Source of the DNA: Intoshia linei
Taxonomy: Eukaryota > Orthonectida > Rhopaluridae
Assembly (NCBI GenBank): GCA_001642005.1
Contig: LWCA01000125.1
Span: 1-49,907 of the forward strand
Direction: 5' to 3'
Length of the DNA stretch: 49,907 nt
Shown here piece after piece: positions 10,486 to 22,600 of this stretch (the stretch's first letter is position 1; the number at the start of each line of letters is the position of its first letter). The notes below the pieces were generated by a model, which was given only the letters and a program-made list of their open reading frames with translations, did not search any database and was not told the origin of the DNA. The position numbers and the translations under genes were made by a program.

Positions 10486-13400
10486 CTATAAACAATTTTT
10501 TATAGTCGTGTCCAATTTTTTCAATTCATTTGACAATGAAAAACACTTAACTTTAAGTTGATTCAAATGCACAATCAAACTCGACAAGTTTTTAGATACA
10601 AATTTCGATTCCTTAGACAATTGTTTATCATCCTGATTAGTTTTAGCATCAATGGATTCTGAATTTGAATCAACATTATTTTTTTCAAAAACGTCGTACT
10701 TGTAACACAAACTAGTTGACCTGTCCACTTGTTTATGAATATCTAATATCAACATATTTCCGAAATCTCGATATATAGTTTGTATAACAAAAGACTCGTG
10801 TTGAATCTCATTCATCAAAGATTCAATCACAGTTACAATTGAAAAATGTTTTTCAAATTCAGGAGTTTGAACTTGCTTTAAAATTTTTGTCAAGTGGAAT
10901 TTACTTAATGCTTTGTCGATTAAATTTTTTTCTGCTACAGGAATTTGTGTATTGTTTTTTCGTCCTTTTTCCAAAACGTCAAGTATAGACTGCATTGTAT
11001 TTGATAAGCCGTCAGAGTTTTTAATGCTATTTAAACTTTCGTTTTTTAATGAAATTAATTCATCAGATTTATTAAAGTATTTTAAACCTCCTCCATGACT
11101 AGTCCAATAATTCTTTGTGTGTTTGATTTGATCATCATGGTTTATGTGAAAATTTAAAATTTTATCGATTTCAGGCCACTTTGAAGCCAAATCACTTGGG
11201 TAGTAACCCAAAGAGTTTACTAAAAATATATCAATCTTGCAATTTAGTAATAATTCAACAATTTCTATACTTCCTTCTTCTATGGCGTAATGTAACGCAG
11301 TGTTTCCAGTTTTGGACTAATTTTTAATTATAAAATAAATTATGTATATTTTTAATTACATCATACTTTTTATAGGTATTTTTATATATTTTATCCAAAG
11401 TCAGTTTTTATGATTTGATTAAAACTTTCCCAAAAATGACTAGAAATGACTTTCTTTAAAAAGATGAATGTCAATTCCAAATATCTATAAATTGGTTAAT
11501 TATTATATTTTTCATCGTCTAAGTGGGTGGGTGCTATTTTTCACCCGTTAGTTAATTCACTTTTTATCAACAATATTGAAATAAATTACAGATATACCAT
11601 ATTTATTTATTTCTACAATGAAAATTATTAATGTGAATGATTCATCAAAATTTGAATTTAAATTAGTATTTTATAGGCGCTTATGTTTTTTATAAATCAA
11701 GCTGGTTCGTTAGCCATTTTTGACAAATTTCATTTCAAAAAATGCCTCAAATTTTAATTTAATTTTAATGAAATTTAATTATAATGAGATATAATGAAAA
11801 AATTAATTCAATAATGTCAGTAATAAATATTTGACTCTTAAATAAATAATGTATTAAATAATATCAACATTATTAATAAAAAAACAGTAATTTAAATACA
11901 TGTAATATTACTGCTTTCAATTAAAACAAGAATTTAAATTTATATTACACGAATTAATTTTAAAATGTAGATTTAATAACGGAAAATTTAAAAAGACTTA
12001 CCGTTCCCTCTAATAAAAGTATTTACAAAGTCAGTTCTTGGTCAGAGTTATGCAAAGCGGTCGGAATCACGATTCGAATTATGTTACAGTTAAAAAATGT
12101 TACTGAATGATTTATACATATGGAAGTTTGAAGTGAATGCTTCGAACTGTGTTGAACAGCTCCTGTGCAAAAAATTAACAAAATTTAGTATTCAATTATA
12201 ATAATTGTACGCTATAATAAGGACTTAGACTGTAATATACTGATAATCCATTATTATATAAAGTAATTTAGTTAAAAATGGGCGTCTACTTAAATCCAAC
12301 CATTTTTACTAAAAATCTAGTTTTATTAACCCTTAAGGATAAAGTCCAGTTTTACAACCCTTTAGGGAAGAATTCAATTTTATCGATTTTCAGAGTATCC
12401 CATAAAAACTCAGTAACACAAAAAAAACAAATTAAAGTTCTTAAATAGAAGGATTATTGATAAAAATATGTATTCAATATAGATTTTTCCGTCATTGAAA
12501 TATTTGATATTTGCTTGATTAGATGTTATAGTGGTCTTCCTCGGTTTCTAAGTATTTTTATTGAAAAAAGGTTGGATTTTAGTAATAATGGTTGAATTTA
12601 AAAAAATTCTCGTTAAAAATCTATGTCTATTTGTTAATTTATCTGTCTGTTTCAGTTTATTTACGTTAAAAAAGTAAGGAGTCGGGTTTTAAAAATTCCA
12701 TATTTCTATTACGATTTTGGAGAGTGTTGTTTTATCGAAAATTTCATTTTCAGAAATTGAATCCTTCAAGGTCAAAAACCCAATTGTCCTTTTTTTGAAA
12801 TTCAAATCCGTCCTAGAATTATAAAAAATATGGAATCTGATAAAGATTTTAAAATCATTAACATTATGATCATTTTCAATTTTAAAATCTAATATCTTTA
12901 CGGCCAAAACCACAAATTACCATTTTTTGTAAAAATTAAAAGTCCTAGAATTTTATACAACATAACTTCTGGGATAAAAAGATAATTTTCACGATCAAAA
13001 CCCAGATTACTTTTTTTTAAAAATGAAAACTGGCCTAGAACCAGAGCCGTTTTAAGCCACTTCGTGGCCTTGGGCTAAGCAAAGGACCGGAGGTCCTTTA
13101 AAGTTTTGAGCGAAGCAAAAAAGTATTTGGAAATATTTTGAAAATTTCTTTAAAACTACTCCTTTAAAGGGTTGATAATAGTGAATAGTTTAAATTTTGC
13201 ATTTTTAAGTTAGATTTTCTTATTATTATGTGAATTTATTTTTTTGGTAGAATAAAAATATCCGCGCTCGGCATAACAGTCAACTAGCATTTAGATAAAA
13301 TTTCTTAGAAATTAAATTTTTCCCGTTGCTTAAAATTTAATGTGAAATTACTGGTTATAGTTCAAAAAAATTAAGGAACACGTGGTTTAATAAAAATTTG

Positions 13401-16400
13401 AATATATTATCTGCGTTGAGAGCAAAAGCACTATTTACAAAATTTTTCCAAGATTTGAATCAAACTGTTTTAATAAAACTTTCTTCGAATTTTTCCGATA
13501 ACCTAGTTTTCCACAATTTGACGTAAAAAAAAATTTAATAAATAGTAAAATACCTGTAAATTGAAAAGAATGTCACTGTTAAATTTTGAGTTAAGCAAGT
13601 ATAAAATCATGGGGTAATTTCCTTTAATGGCAGCCATCATAATTGCAGTGCAACCAAAATTATCTCTTTCATTAATGTCAATTTGGTTAGTTTCTTTCAA
13701 TAATTTTGCCACTTTTAGAGACCCTGAAATTACAGCAGTCATAAATGGAGTACTACCGTAAAAATCAATTTGATTAACATTCACATTGTGACACAACAAA
13801 GTATTTGCAATTTCTCCATTATTTGTCAAACCACACAAATGTAATGCTGTTCGTTTATCATATAGTGTTGTTTCATTTACGTCTGAAGTTTCAATCAACT
13901 AAATTGATACTACATAATTTAAAACTGAAAAGAATCGATAATAGTGACTAGGGACATATGACTTAAGTGCAGTGGTTCCAAAACTTTTTACTGTTGTCAC
14001 GCACTCAAAATTAATGAAACATTTGAAGATACATCCTATATGTAAAAAAATTTCTTAAAACTTCAAATATTCAAATATAGCCCGAAAAATTTGAAAGAGT
14101 TTTGTGGAATAGTCCCAAAAAAATGTTGAAAAATTATCAAAATGACTATCAACCGTTTGGTCATTTGTTTACTTAAACTTAACTTAAACTATCATAAGTT
14201 GAAAATTATAAATATAAAATATATACGAATGTAACACAAAACACAAAATTATGTAAAATTTAAAATTTTGGAATTATAATTAAAAATCTCGTAACGCATC
14301 TAATTTTGTCTAAGGCCCACGGTTTGGAAACCACTGCCTTAAAGATCACTAGGTTCCTCATTTTTTTGAATAATGCATAATGTTCTACTCCTGGCACTAC
14401 AATAGAAACTAACAGCCCTAGAAATTACAAATACCCCTCTAGACTATGAAATTTATGGTATATCTGTAAACTGTTTCAATCAAGTAACGATCATGTTACC
14501 ACCGTGGTCCTTAGATTTCTGAACGTATATATTTCGACTAGCTTAGAATGTCTAAGCTAAATTAATCTAATAATATTTTTTCCAAGTAAAATTAATTAGT
14601 CCAATAATATTTGCAATGTTACACCTAATACCGTAGATTTAATTAAAGTACAATAATTATTAATTATAAAGTACATCTAACGTTAAAACCATATTTTTTG
14701 TGAATATCGCTTCATGTAATGGAGTAAAATTGTCTTGTGAAGTACGAATAGCTTTTTTTAATTTACCTCCAGACTTGATCGCATCACTACTAAAGGAAAA
14801 ATATCTATTTCTAATTTCTTTCATGTTGATATCAATACAAAAAATATATTACAATATTTACTAAATTTAATATAACGAGGTTAAAATTATGTATCCATAT
14901 TTAAAAATTTAATATTATATTACAAATTTTTACACATTAGAATTGTTTTTAAGAAATCTAATTTACCATTTTCTTCATTTGTACAATTTTGCATTATTTT
15001 GGTCAAATCACAAAAATTGCTATATCCTAAATTTCCTATTCATTAATGAAGGTTAAAAAACAAACTACTTAAAATATTAATTAGCCCAAATTTATTATAG
15101 AAATTTAGTATAAAAATTAAATTTATCAAATTCAATAAATATTTCATATAAATCTATAATTTAGGTACATTTGTATTTATGTTGCAAATTGCAATTAGAA
15201 ATTAAGAACATTGATTGTAGTTGATAATTTTATCAAAAAAATATTTATAAACTAATAATGTACCAATTTAAAACATAAATACATAAATAAACATAAAACA
15301 TGATAACCTTTGAAACCATTTTCGGTGTAAATAAATGTGAGTTGTTGACTTTCATCTTGTGAGAAATTTATATTTATGTTAATTTTATTGTCTAATTTAA
15401 TATTAAATCTATTAATTTAAAAAATTACCAATTTCACAATATGATAAGGACATTCCTGTGGTTTTTTTTAAGATTGAAATCATATTTTCTAATTTAGATA
15501 AAGACATGTTATTTTTCTTAACTAAATTGCATTATTAAAATTATTATAAATGTGCACTGCACCTTGTGCAGTGTAGTTATCTAATTGGGATGCGTATTAT
15601 TTATTATGCGATATAAATTTTCTATTAAAAGCTATTTCTTTGAGAAAAACATGTCACAAAACTCATTAAAATATATTTAATTTCTTAATAAGTTTTAAGA
15701 AAATTTTTATCGACCATTAAAACTTTCGGTATAATCTTTAGTTTTGATGAATTGAATTGGTTTTCGTTTCTATATTATTTAACAGCTTAAGAAATTTTGT
15801 ATTGATGATCAACTTTAAAAATTGCAAACAATCCTGACTTATATAATATGCTTTGTGTGTGTGTTATCGTTAATTTCAATAATTACCAGTCTTAGAATTT
15901 TATAAAGTCCACATTTCTATTACAGTTTTATCCGAGGGTTTTAGTAAGATAAATTTCAACCTCCCAAACTCACATCTTACGGGTCAAAAAGTCCAATTAT
16001 CCTTTTTTTGAAAATCAAACGAGTTCGACAATTTAAATTATATCTACAGGACCAAATGCCCAAATTACCCTTTTTTTTAATGAAAACAGCCCTACAATTA
16101 AAAAAATTTATAGGTGATACAGTTGTATCCTGTTAACACACACAAAAAATTTCAATTTAAATTGTAAGTTAGGATCTATATGACTATATTTTTTTATCTC
16201 ACGGTGCGGCCTTATCAATTTCAAATTATTGGAATCTGGCCTTATGTATGAAATGGGTTACCCATCCCTGTTATAAGGTATCATTTATTGTGAAAATTTA
16301 AATTTAAAAACTCGAACTAATCTTTAAAGTAATGTTAACCTTCATGATGTAGGGTCAAATCATCAACACAAATTGCAAGTTTTTGAATTTTCTCGATTCC

Positions 16401-19082
16401 ATCAATTTTTTTTTGGATTACTGGTATATCATCAGGTTTAACATTAACTAAACTACACATTTCAATAATTATAGAATAATTAGCTGAAAGCAAGTATGTG
16501 AGACTAGGGCAGTGTTTCTAAAGCGGATCGCCCTATCAACTTTTATATGTGTTGGTAGAATTTAAGGAGAGCCGATACCTATCACTAGAGAGTGGTTACC
16601 GATTCAAATAGTGTACGTACCCCTTTGAAAATATTTATTTTTTTGGACCCTAAAGGAAACATGAAATAGAAACATTTATAACAAAAATGAAATTTTTTTT
16701 AAAAAAATATTGGAAAAAAACGATTTTTCCTTGATGTATAATAAAATTGAATTTTTTATATTGTGCTTGGATAAAGTCGACTTTTCCCTGGTTGTTTGAA
16801 ATTTTATTTTTTATTAACACTTATGGCACTGTATTTTTATTAAATTTGGAATAAAATTGGGGTTGTTTAAATATTAATGTAGCGGTCGTATAGGCTTAAG
16901 GATACACTCCAAACATCCGGCAATTCTGTAATAAATATTAAAAATTCTCCTATAACAATAAAGATAAGTTGATAAAATTTTTTTCATATTTTATTTGAAT
17001 CTTACAGACCCGTATTAAGCCACTTCGTAGCCCTGGGCTAAGCAAAGGGCCGGAATCGCTTTAAAATTTCGAGCGAAGCAATAAAAAAAAAAAAAATTAG
17101 GTCCTGTTTATAAGGCAGGGCATACTGTTGGTTGGAAACTTAGATTCTTATTTCATTGAGTATTAATAAAAGCATTAAAAGATATTATGTATATTTCTAG
17201 TAACTTATTTTTTTACAAAAACCTAATTACAATAATTAATGAACAAAGTTTACTTTTTCATTTGAAAATATGCACCATGCAGTCATTTTAAGATAATCTC
17301 TTAAGAATTAAGAGCTCTTTTTAAGATATAAATGTAAAGTACTTTTATTAATTTGGGGCCTTTTTAATGAGCGTCCCTGGGCTACATCCCATATTGCCCA
17401 TGCGTTAAAACGGCTCTGCCCCAGACATATAGTTTTGGATCTCTAAGGGGTTCAAGGGCCCAATCGGAAACAACTGACTTAGGGTCAGTTGAATCAGAAT
17501 TTTTTTTGGAACCATTAAAGCAAGGTACAAAATATATACAAGTTCACCCCAATCAAAAAAGACTAAGAAAAACTGGACTTAGTTAGTGGAGAATAGTCAC
17601 AAGTGGAACCATTTTAAAACTAAAACATTAAACGGATACTTTGGAAATTTCTGATTGACATACGTACTAAAAAAATTTTCTTAAGTTTAATTCATATAAT
17701 TTAAGTAATTCTTAATAAATCATGAAAAAATCTGATAAAAACAAATTTTCGTGATATGAAACGCTACAAAAAAAAGAAAATATAATAATCTGTTTGAAAA
17801 CATGTTATACGTACTGATACACGTACATGTACTGATTTTTGGGTCAAAAAAGTTTTTCCCATTCTATTAAAAAATTTTACATTTATCTACACCAGGGGTT
17901 CCCAAACTAATTTTGTCTACCGCACCCTTTTTAGCAATATATTTTCTCAATGCCTCCTAAAAAAATTTTCCATTATCGTATTGGTATTAGTTATTTAATA
18001 ACCAAATTTTTTTTTGATTCAACTCATTATGTCCAAAGTCGATATTTAATAATTAAAAAAGTAGATTATATGTTAATTAAAAAATAATATATTTATTACT
18101 GTCATTGTTCATATTAGTAGATCTCAAACTTGCTATAAAAATATCCCTTTACAACCAGAGCCGTTTTAAGGCATTGGCAATATGGGCTGTAGCCCAGGGC
18201 CCCAAATTAATAAAAGTGCAAAAAGAGGCCCCAATTTATTAAAAAATACTTTACATTTATAACTTTAAGAATTAGTTTATAAGTTTTGAAGTGTGGGAAT
18301 TAAAATAGTTTAAAGAATCAAGGTTCTGGTAATTATTCAAATTAAAATATAATGCTTTTATTAATACTCAATGACATAAGACTATAATTCTCAAACCAAC
18401 AGTATGCCCTGTCTTCTAAACAGGGGACCTAAATTTTTTTTATCGCTCCCCTCGAAATTTTAAAGGGGCCGGCCCTTTGCTTAGCCCAGGGTCACGAAGT
18501 GGCTTAAGACGGCTCTGCTTACAACCAAAAAATTCATCAACGCTCCACTCTATCCATCTAAAATCGTTTTTCGAATACACACTGTAATTAATAATTAAAA
18601 TGCTATAATAAAACAATCAATAAAAATTGACAAGGAACAAGGAAGTATATTTTAAATTTGGTACAGGATCAATTTTACTATACTGAAATATACATATATA
18701 TTAAAAAAAAATTTCTATTAATGTTTTTATAATTTTTTTAAATCACCCCCAGATGAAAATCGCCCACTTTGGAAACCCTTTATCTACACTGTAGATTCTA
18801 CAGTAGTCAATTATTGTATTATCCTTGAATTAAACCATATTTATCAAATATATTTCGAGACTGAAACATAATAGAAAATTCAAAACGAACACTAAATCAT
18901 TGTCTAAAACACAGTATAATGTCTAAAATGTAAGTATAAAAATTACCATCAACAAAATTGACAAAATCGTCATTAATCTTGCAATCATCAAAATTCATTT
19001 TTTTTACAGATTTTTTTTTAATATAATCATCTGCAACCTCTCCTTTATAATCATAAGTAATATTGTAAAAACTTTTTGACAT
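10486..19082 (-). CDS. Ankyrin-repeat protein of unknown family, 616 aa
   Basis: Eight exons fit one frame: 19082-18947, 16483-16340, 15521-15429, 15391-15317, 15026-14936, 14810-14675, 13898-13554, 11316-10486. Residues 1-190 are mostly helical and hydrophilic; the stretch around PVIQKKIDGIEKIQKLAI faintly recalls BLOC1S4 but this is weak. About residues 195-375 hold at least four ankyrin repeats (NFTPLHEAI, RTALHLCGLTNNGEI, GSTPFMTAVISGSLKVAKLL, GCTAIMMAAIKGNYPMI, GNTALHYAIEEGSIEIVELL). The remaining 240 residues are charged and helical with no family I recognise. Ankyrin repeats bind proteins; no enzymatic domain is visible. Introns 1, 2, 6 and 7 are long and full of hAT elements and modular repeat. 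Alternative: the true start is the ATG at 15507, which would make the first two exons a separate gene, but all junction phases match, which favours one gene. Confidence 0.65.
12284..12465 (+). repeat. Dispersed repeat pair, copy 1
   Basis: About 180 bp starting gtctacttaaatccaacc and ending cttaaatagaaggattat that recurs with the same block order at 41641-41815. It lies in the last intron of the ankyrin gene. There is no ORF or inverted repeat; class unknown. Confidence 0.6.
12590..13040 (-). repeat. Modular AT-rich repeat, copy c
   Basis: Contains the family blocks ggtcaaaaacccaattgtcc, cggccaaaaccacaaattacc and a third degenerate unit with cgatcaaaacccagattac, so three core motifs lie in tandem at about 125-bp spacing. 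It starts with the ctatttgttaatttatctgtctg edge seen also at 47290. Confidence 0.6.
13042..13122 (+). mobile_element. Truncated hAT end (CAGAGCCG family)
   Basis: Starts CAGAGCCGTTTTAAGCC, then the same cacttcgtgg, gggctaagcaaag and gagcgaagca blocks as the left ends at 17005 and 28098. No matching right end follows, so this is a broken copy. Confidence 0.65.
13970..14336. mobile_element. hAT MITE (CAGTGGTTCC family)
   Basis: Left end CAGTGGTTCCAAAAC and right end GTTTGGAAACCACTG form a terminal inverted repeat of about 15 bp typical of hAT/Charlie elements. The flanking 8-bp sites (cttaagtg, ccttaaag) match only loosely. It is non-coding and lies inside the ankyrin gene intron 6. Confidence 0.75.
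15835..16150 (-). repeat. Modular AT-rich repeat, copy d
   Basis: Minus-orientation copy with ctttgtgtgtgtgtta edge, the block ttagaattttataaagtcca, cttacgggtcaaaaag, and the core as aaatgcccaaattaccc. It ends gatacagttgtatcctgtt, the mirror of the left edge of copies a and e. Confidence 0.7.
16510..16620. mobile_element. Fragment with hAT-like end
   Basis: Begins CAGTGTTTCTAAAGCGGATCGCC, like other hAT ends in the window, but no right end could be paired. It lies just upstream of exon 2 of the ankyrin gene. Confidence 0.35.
17005..17418. mobile_element. hAT non-autonomous element (CAGAGCCG family)
   Basis: Left end cagacccgtattaagcc is diverged; right end is ttaaaacggctctg. Internal blocks are the same as in the copy at 28098-28665. 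No 8-bp duplication can be recognised. It sits immediately after a copy of the repeat found at 5690-5920, of which the flank ttatttgaatcttac is shared. Confidence 0.7.
17893..18781. mobile_element. hAT MITE (CAGGGGTTCCC family) carrying a nested insertion
   Basis: Left end CAGGGGTTCCCAAACT and right end ACTTTGGAAACCC are inverted repeats. Both sides are flanked by the exact 8-bp ATCTACAC (17885-17892 and 18782-18789). A second hAT element at 18156-18517 interrupts it. It lies in intron 1 of the ankyrin gene. Confidence 0.8.
18156..18517. mobile_element. Nested hAT element (CAGAGCCG family)
   Basis: Left end CAGAGCCGTTTTAAGGC, right end GGCTTAAGACGGCTCTG. The flanks are tttacaac (18148-18155) and cttacaac (18518-18525), a 7/8 target duplication. 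It is younger than the element it sits in. Confidence 0.85.
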
Positions 19083-19619
19083 GTAAAAATATTTTGCCTG
19101 TAATCAAAATTTATAAATTTAAAAAATAGCGCAAATTTAAAATTTACAAACTTTATTACAAACTAAATAATTACTAAAATTGTAGAATTTCAACCAGACT
19201 ATTCTTAGATTTAGGCTAAAGTTTAGCTGATTAATTTAATGATCTTGCATATTTTATTGTTTTATTGTTATTATATTTTCAAATACAATTATTATTAAAA
19301 TATGATTATTGTCTAATTAAAACGCATTTAAAAGTTGTATGTTACATAATCCATTACTTTTCTCAATAAACAATTTAGTACAAATAAACATTTAACTGGC
19401 TTCAAATTTGAATCATTATGGCATTTTTTATATTTAACCACATTACTATAATAAATTAATTTAATTTTTTAACATATTTTTAGTACTTTTGTATTTATAA
19501 ATTAAAATTAAAGTGTAAATGTTGACTAACGGAGGTATATTTAGTTTTTAATTTTTTTGTTGATCCAAATGACATTACTTATGATACACATTAACTGGAT
19601 ACACAGAAACAATTTTTAA
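19083..19619. other. Intergenic region between divergent starts
   Basis: AT-rich DNA between the ankyrin gene start and the WD40 gene start; no repeat copy or exon seen. It presumably holds both promoters. Confidence 0.4.
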
Positions 19620-22600
19620 ATGAAAGAATTGTTTGACGCAATAAAAGGTTTAATTTGCTATTTTGTTCATTTTTTATTTAGATGACACTGAATATGATCA
19701 AGAGGATGCTCCAAAATTAGTACAGTTCCAAAAAATGATTTTGGATACGTCTGAAACCAATTTAAACTTTAGGAATAAGCGTAGAACTTCATCTATTCCA
19801 TGTATTGAAAATATTAATTCAAGTCTATTCAATACACCTTTATTTAAGGGTGTTGATGTCGAAGGAGGAATTCGAATTGTTAATATTATGTATTTTCTGT
19901 ATCTTTTTGCTTTACATGTTTTTTAGAGATACTAATTTTATATGTATGTGCTTGCGATTTGCACCGGATGGTTCACATTTTGCCGTGGGGTTTTCTAATG
20001 GTCTTATACAGGTTATTGTTCAATTTTACTCTTTTTAACTTTTTACATTGGAATTACATTGTTAGTTGTACACTTCACCTCATGGAAAACTTTTAAATGT
20101 TCTCAATGACAATGAATCTCAAGCCTGCACGTCTATTCATTTTAACAATAATTATATGACGGAAAACTTACAAATTACGACTGTGTTGTTAGCTAGTCGT
20201 AATTTTTTATTTTTTATTTATAGACATTTGGTTTATAAAAGGCAGTTATTACTTACAATTACTTAGTGTTAATAACTCACGTCTTGTAAAAATTGGTAAC
20301 CATTTGTGAATAAATAAATTATATAATAAAAAAATGTAGATATATCAGGGAATATTAGATTGTGGCATTATGCCACACAGACTTGCTTATTTACAATTAA
20401 CGAAAACAGACAAACCTTGTATTGTTCTTTTAGCACAGATGGTTCTAAATTTATAAGTTGTGGTGTGGATTGTGTTATATATACCTATGATTTCAATACT
20501 TGTAATATTTTAACTCGTCATAAAGCCAGGTAATTAGATACAATTCATTATAATAATAATAAAAAGATTACTTATTTACAAACCAAAAAATTTAGTCACT
20601 CTAAAGACAAAATGAACGGACATAGAGGGAGAGTATTTTCAGCAAAATATCATCCAAATCATAAAAATGTATTCATTTCCGGTGGTTGGGATGATACTAT
20701 ACAGGTTTCTTTTTAAAATTAGAATTTAAAGAGAAATTGAAATATTCTTAAATTTAAAATTATAGAGTAGATTCTCTCTATTTTAAAAATTTAATTTCGT
20801 TTAAATTGAGCAACATTTTAATATGAGCATTTATTTTATAAGTAAACTAGGTTGACTGTTATGTACTACGTACAAACAGCACCTAGCTCTGCCGAGGGCC
20901 CATTTTTATTATAATTCTGTTTTGTTAACATTTACGTAAAGAATTTTAAGAATAATTGTTTCCCATTTTTTTAATTTATTAGACAGAATGTGTGTATAAC
21001 ATTAAAAATAAAGTAAAAACAATTTAATCCTAAAAATTGTCATAAATAGCATAAATTCCAAAAAAAATAAAAAATAAAAAATAGGTTGTATAATTTTCAA
21101 TGTGATAATATATATTCAGTACCAATTTAATAAATACTTAAAATCCCAATTATGTATCAACAATTAACGGAATCAGCACTTTATAAACATATTTCAGGTG
21201 AATTTTACCAATATTGCAAAGGATTGTAATAAATATAAAAATGATACCAACAAATTTGTATTACTTTTAGTAATTGTTGTTGCATATTTAATTTAAATTT
21301 TATATAAAATGTTTTGAAAATGAGAATTTGAGATTCAAAAATTGGGTAGCAATGAAAAAAATTCCGAAGGATAGAATTATATAGATTTTCACCCATATTT
21401 AATTATTGGAAATGTGTAGACGATCAATGCACATTTTTTTGAAATTGTAGGATCAATATTTACATTTTCAATTCTTATTTTACTTATTTAAAGGTTAACC
21501 TTTATCCGGTCAATGTTCCCAAAATGGAACATGTTTTTCAGGTACAATTTAAAGTACATTAGTATGTCTTTACAATGCATCTAATCGAATTAATCGAACA
21601 CCAATCATATCGTCTATCATTTCTAAAAAAATTATCAATTTATATCCATTAATTCGTGTTTTAGAGAGTCAAGAAAATTTATAGATTTTCAGTCCCATTT
21701 TCAATTTGAAATTTAAAGCTTTTTTTTCAACTACAACACTGGCTCGGTCACCTATTATTTTCCATCATATATATTATTAATTTAATTTAAATTTGAAAAA
21801 TAGTGGTTGATAATATACTAAAAATTATTTTTCACCGACAATGCGTAGATTTCTGAGGGTTGAAATTTTGTATTTATATTAACTGGAATAAGCTCTATCA
21901 GAATAATCTTCTTTTTTTTATTTTTCGGACCGTTAATTATTTCACATTTTTTGTTTTAATAAAATAATTCGTAAAAAAAATATATGAATATTAAAATGCT
22001 TTTTTGACCGTGAAGGCATCATTTATTCGGATTGAAATTTTTTGTGTGTGTTAACAGTATACAACTGTACCACCTGTAAATTTTTTTAAATTCTAGGGCT
22101 GTTTTCATTCACAAAAACAGGGTAATTTGTGGTTTTGGCACTGAAGATATTTTTTTTTAAATTTAAATTGATGATACTATTTATGATTTTAAAATCAGTA
22201 TCAGAGTATATATTTTTTTTAAATTCTCGAACTCGTTTAATTTTCAAAAAAGGACAATTGGATTTTTTGACCCGTAAGATGTGAGTTTTTGAGGTTGAAA
22301 TTTATTTTGTTAACTCTCCTGGAAAAAACTGTAATTGAAATGTGGACTTTATAAAATTCTAAGACTAATAGTTGTTGAAATAAAGGGTAACACACACACA
22401 AACAAATATTGCCTAAAATATAAAAGTAAGGATTATAATTTATTTTAAATGTGATTCGATAGTTGTCATATTATTATAAACTTTATATGGAACATTTCGA
22501 TGGTTTAAGATTTTTCTAAAGATTTATTATAAAATATGTACCTTTTGATGAATTAGTCCGATAGAATAGTTAATGTAGTATTTATTATAAAATTATCATC

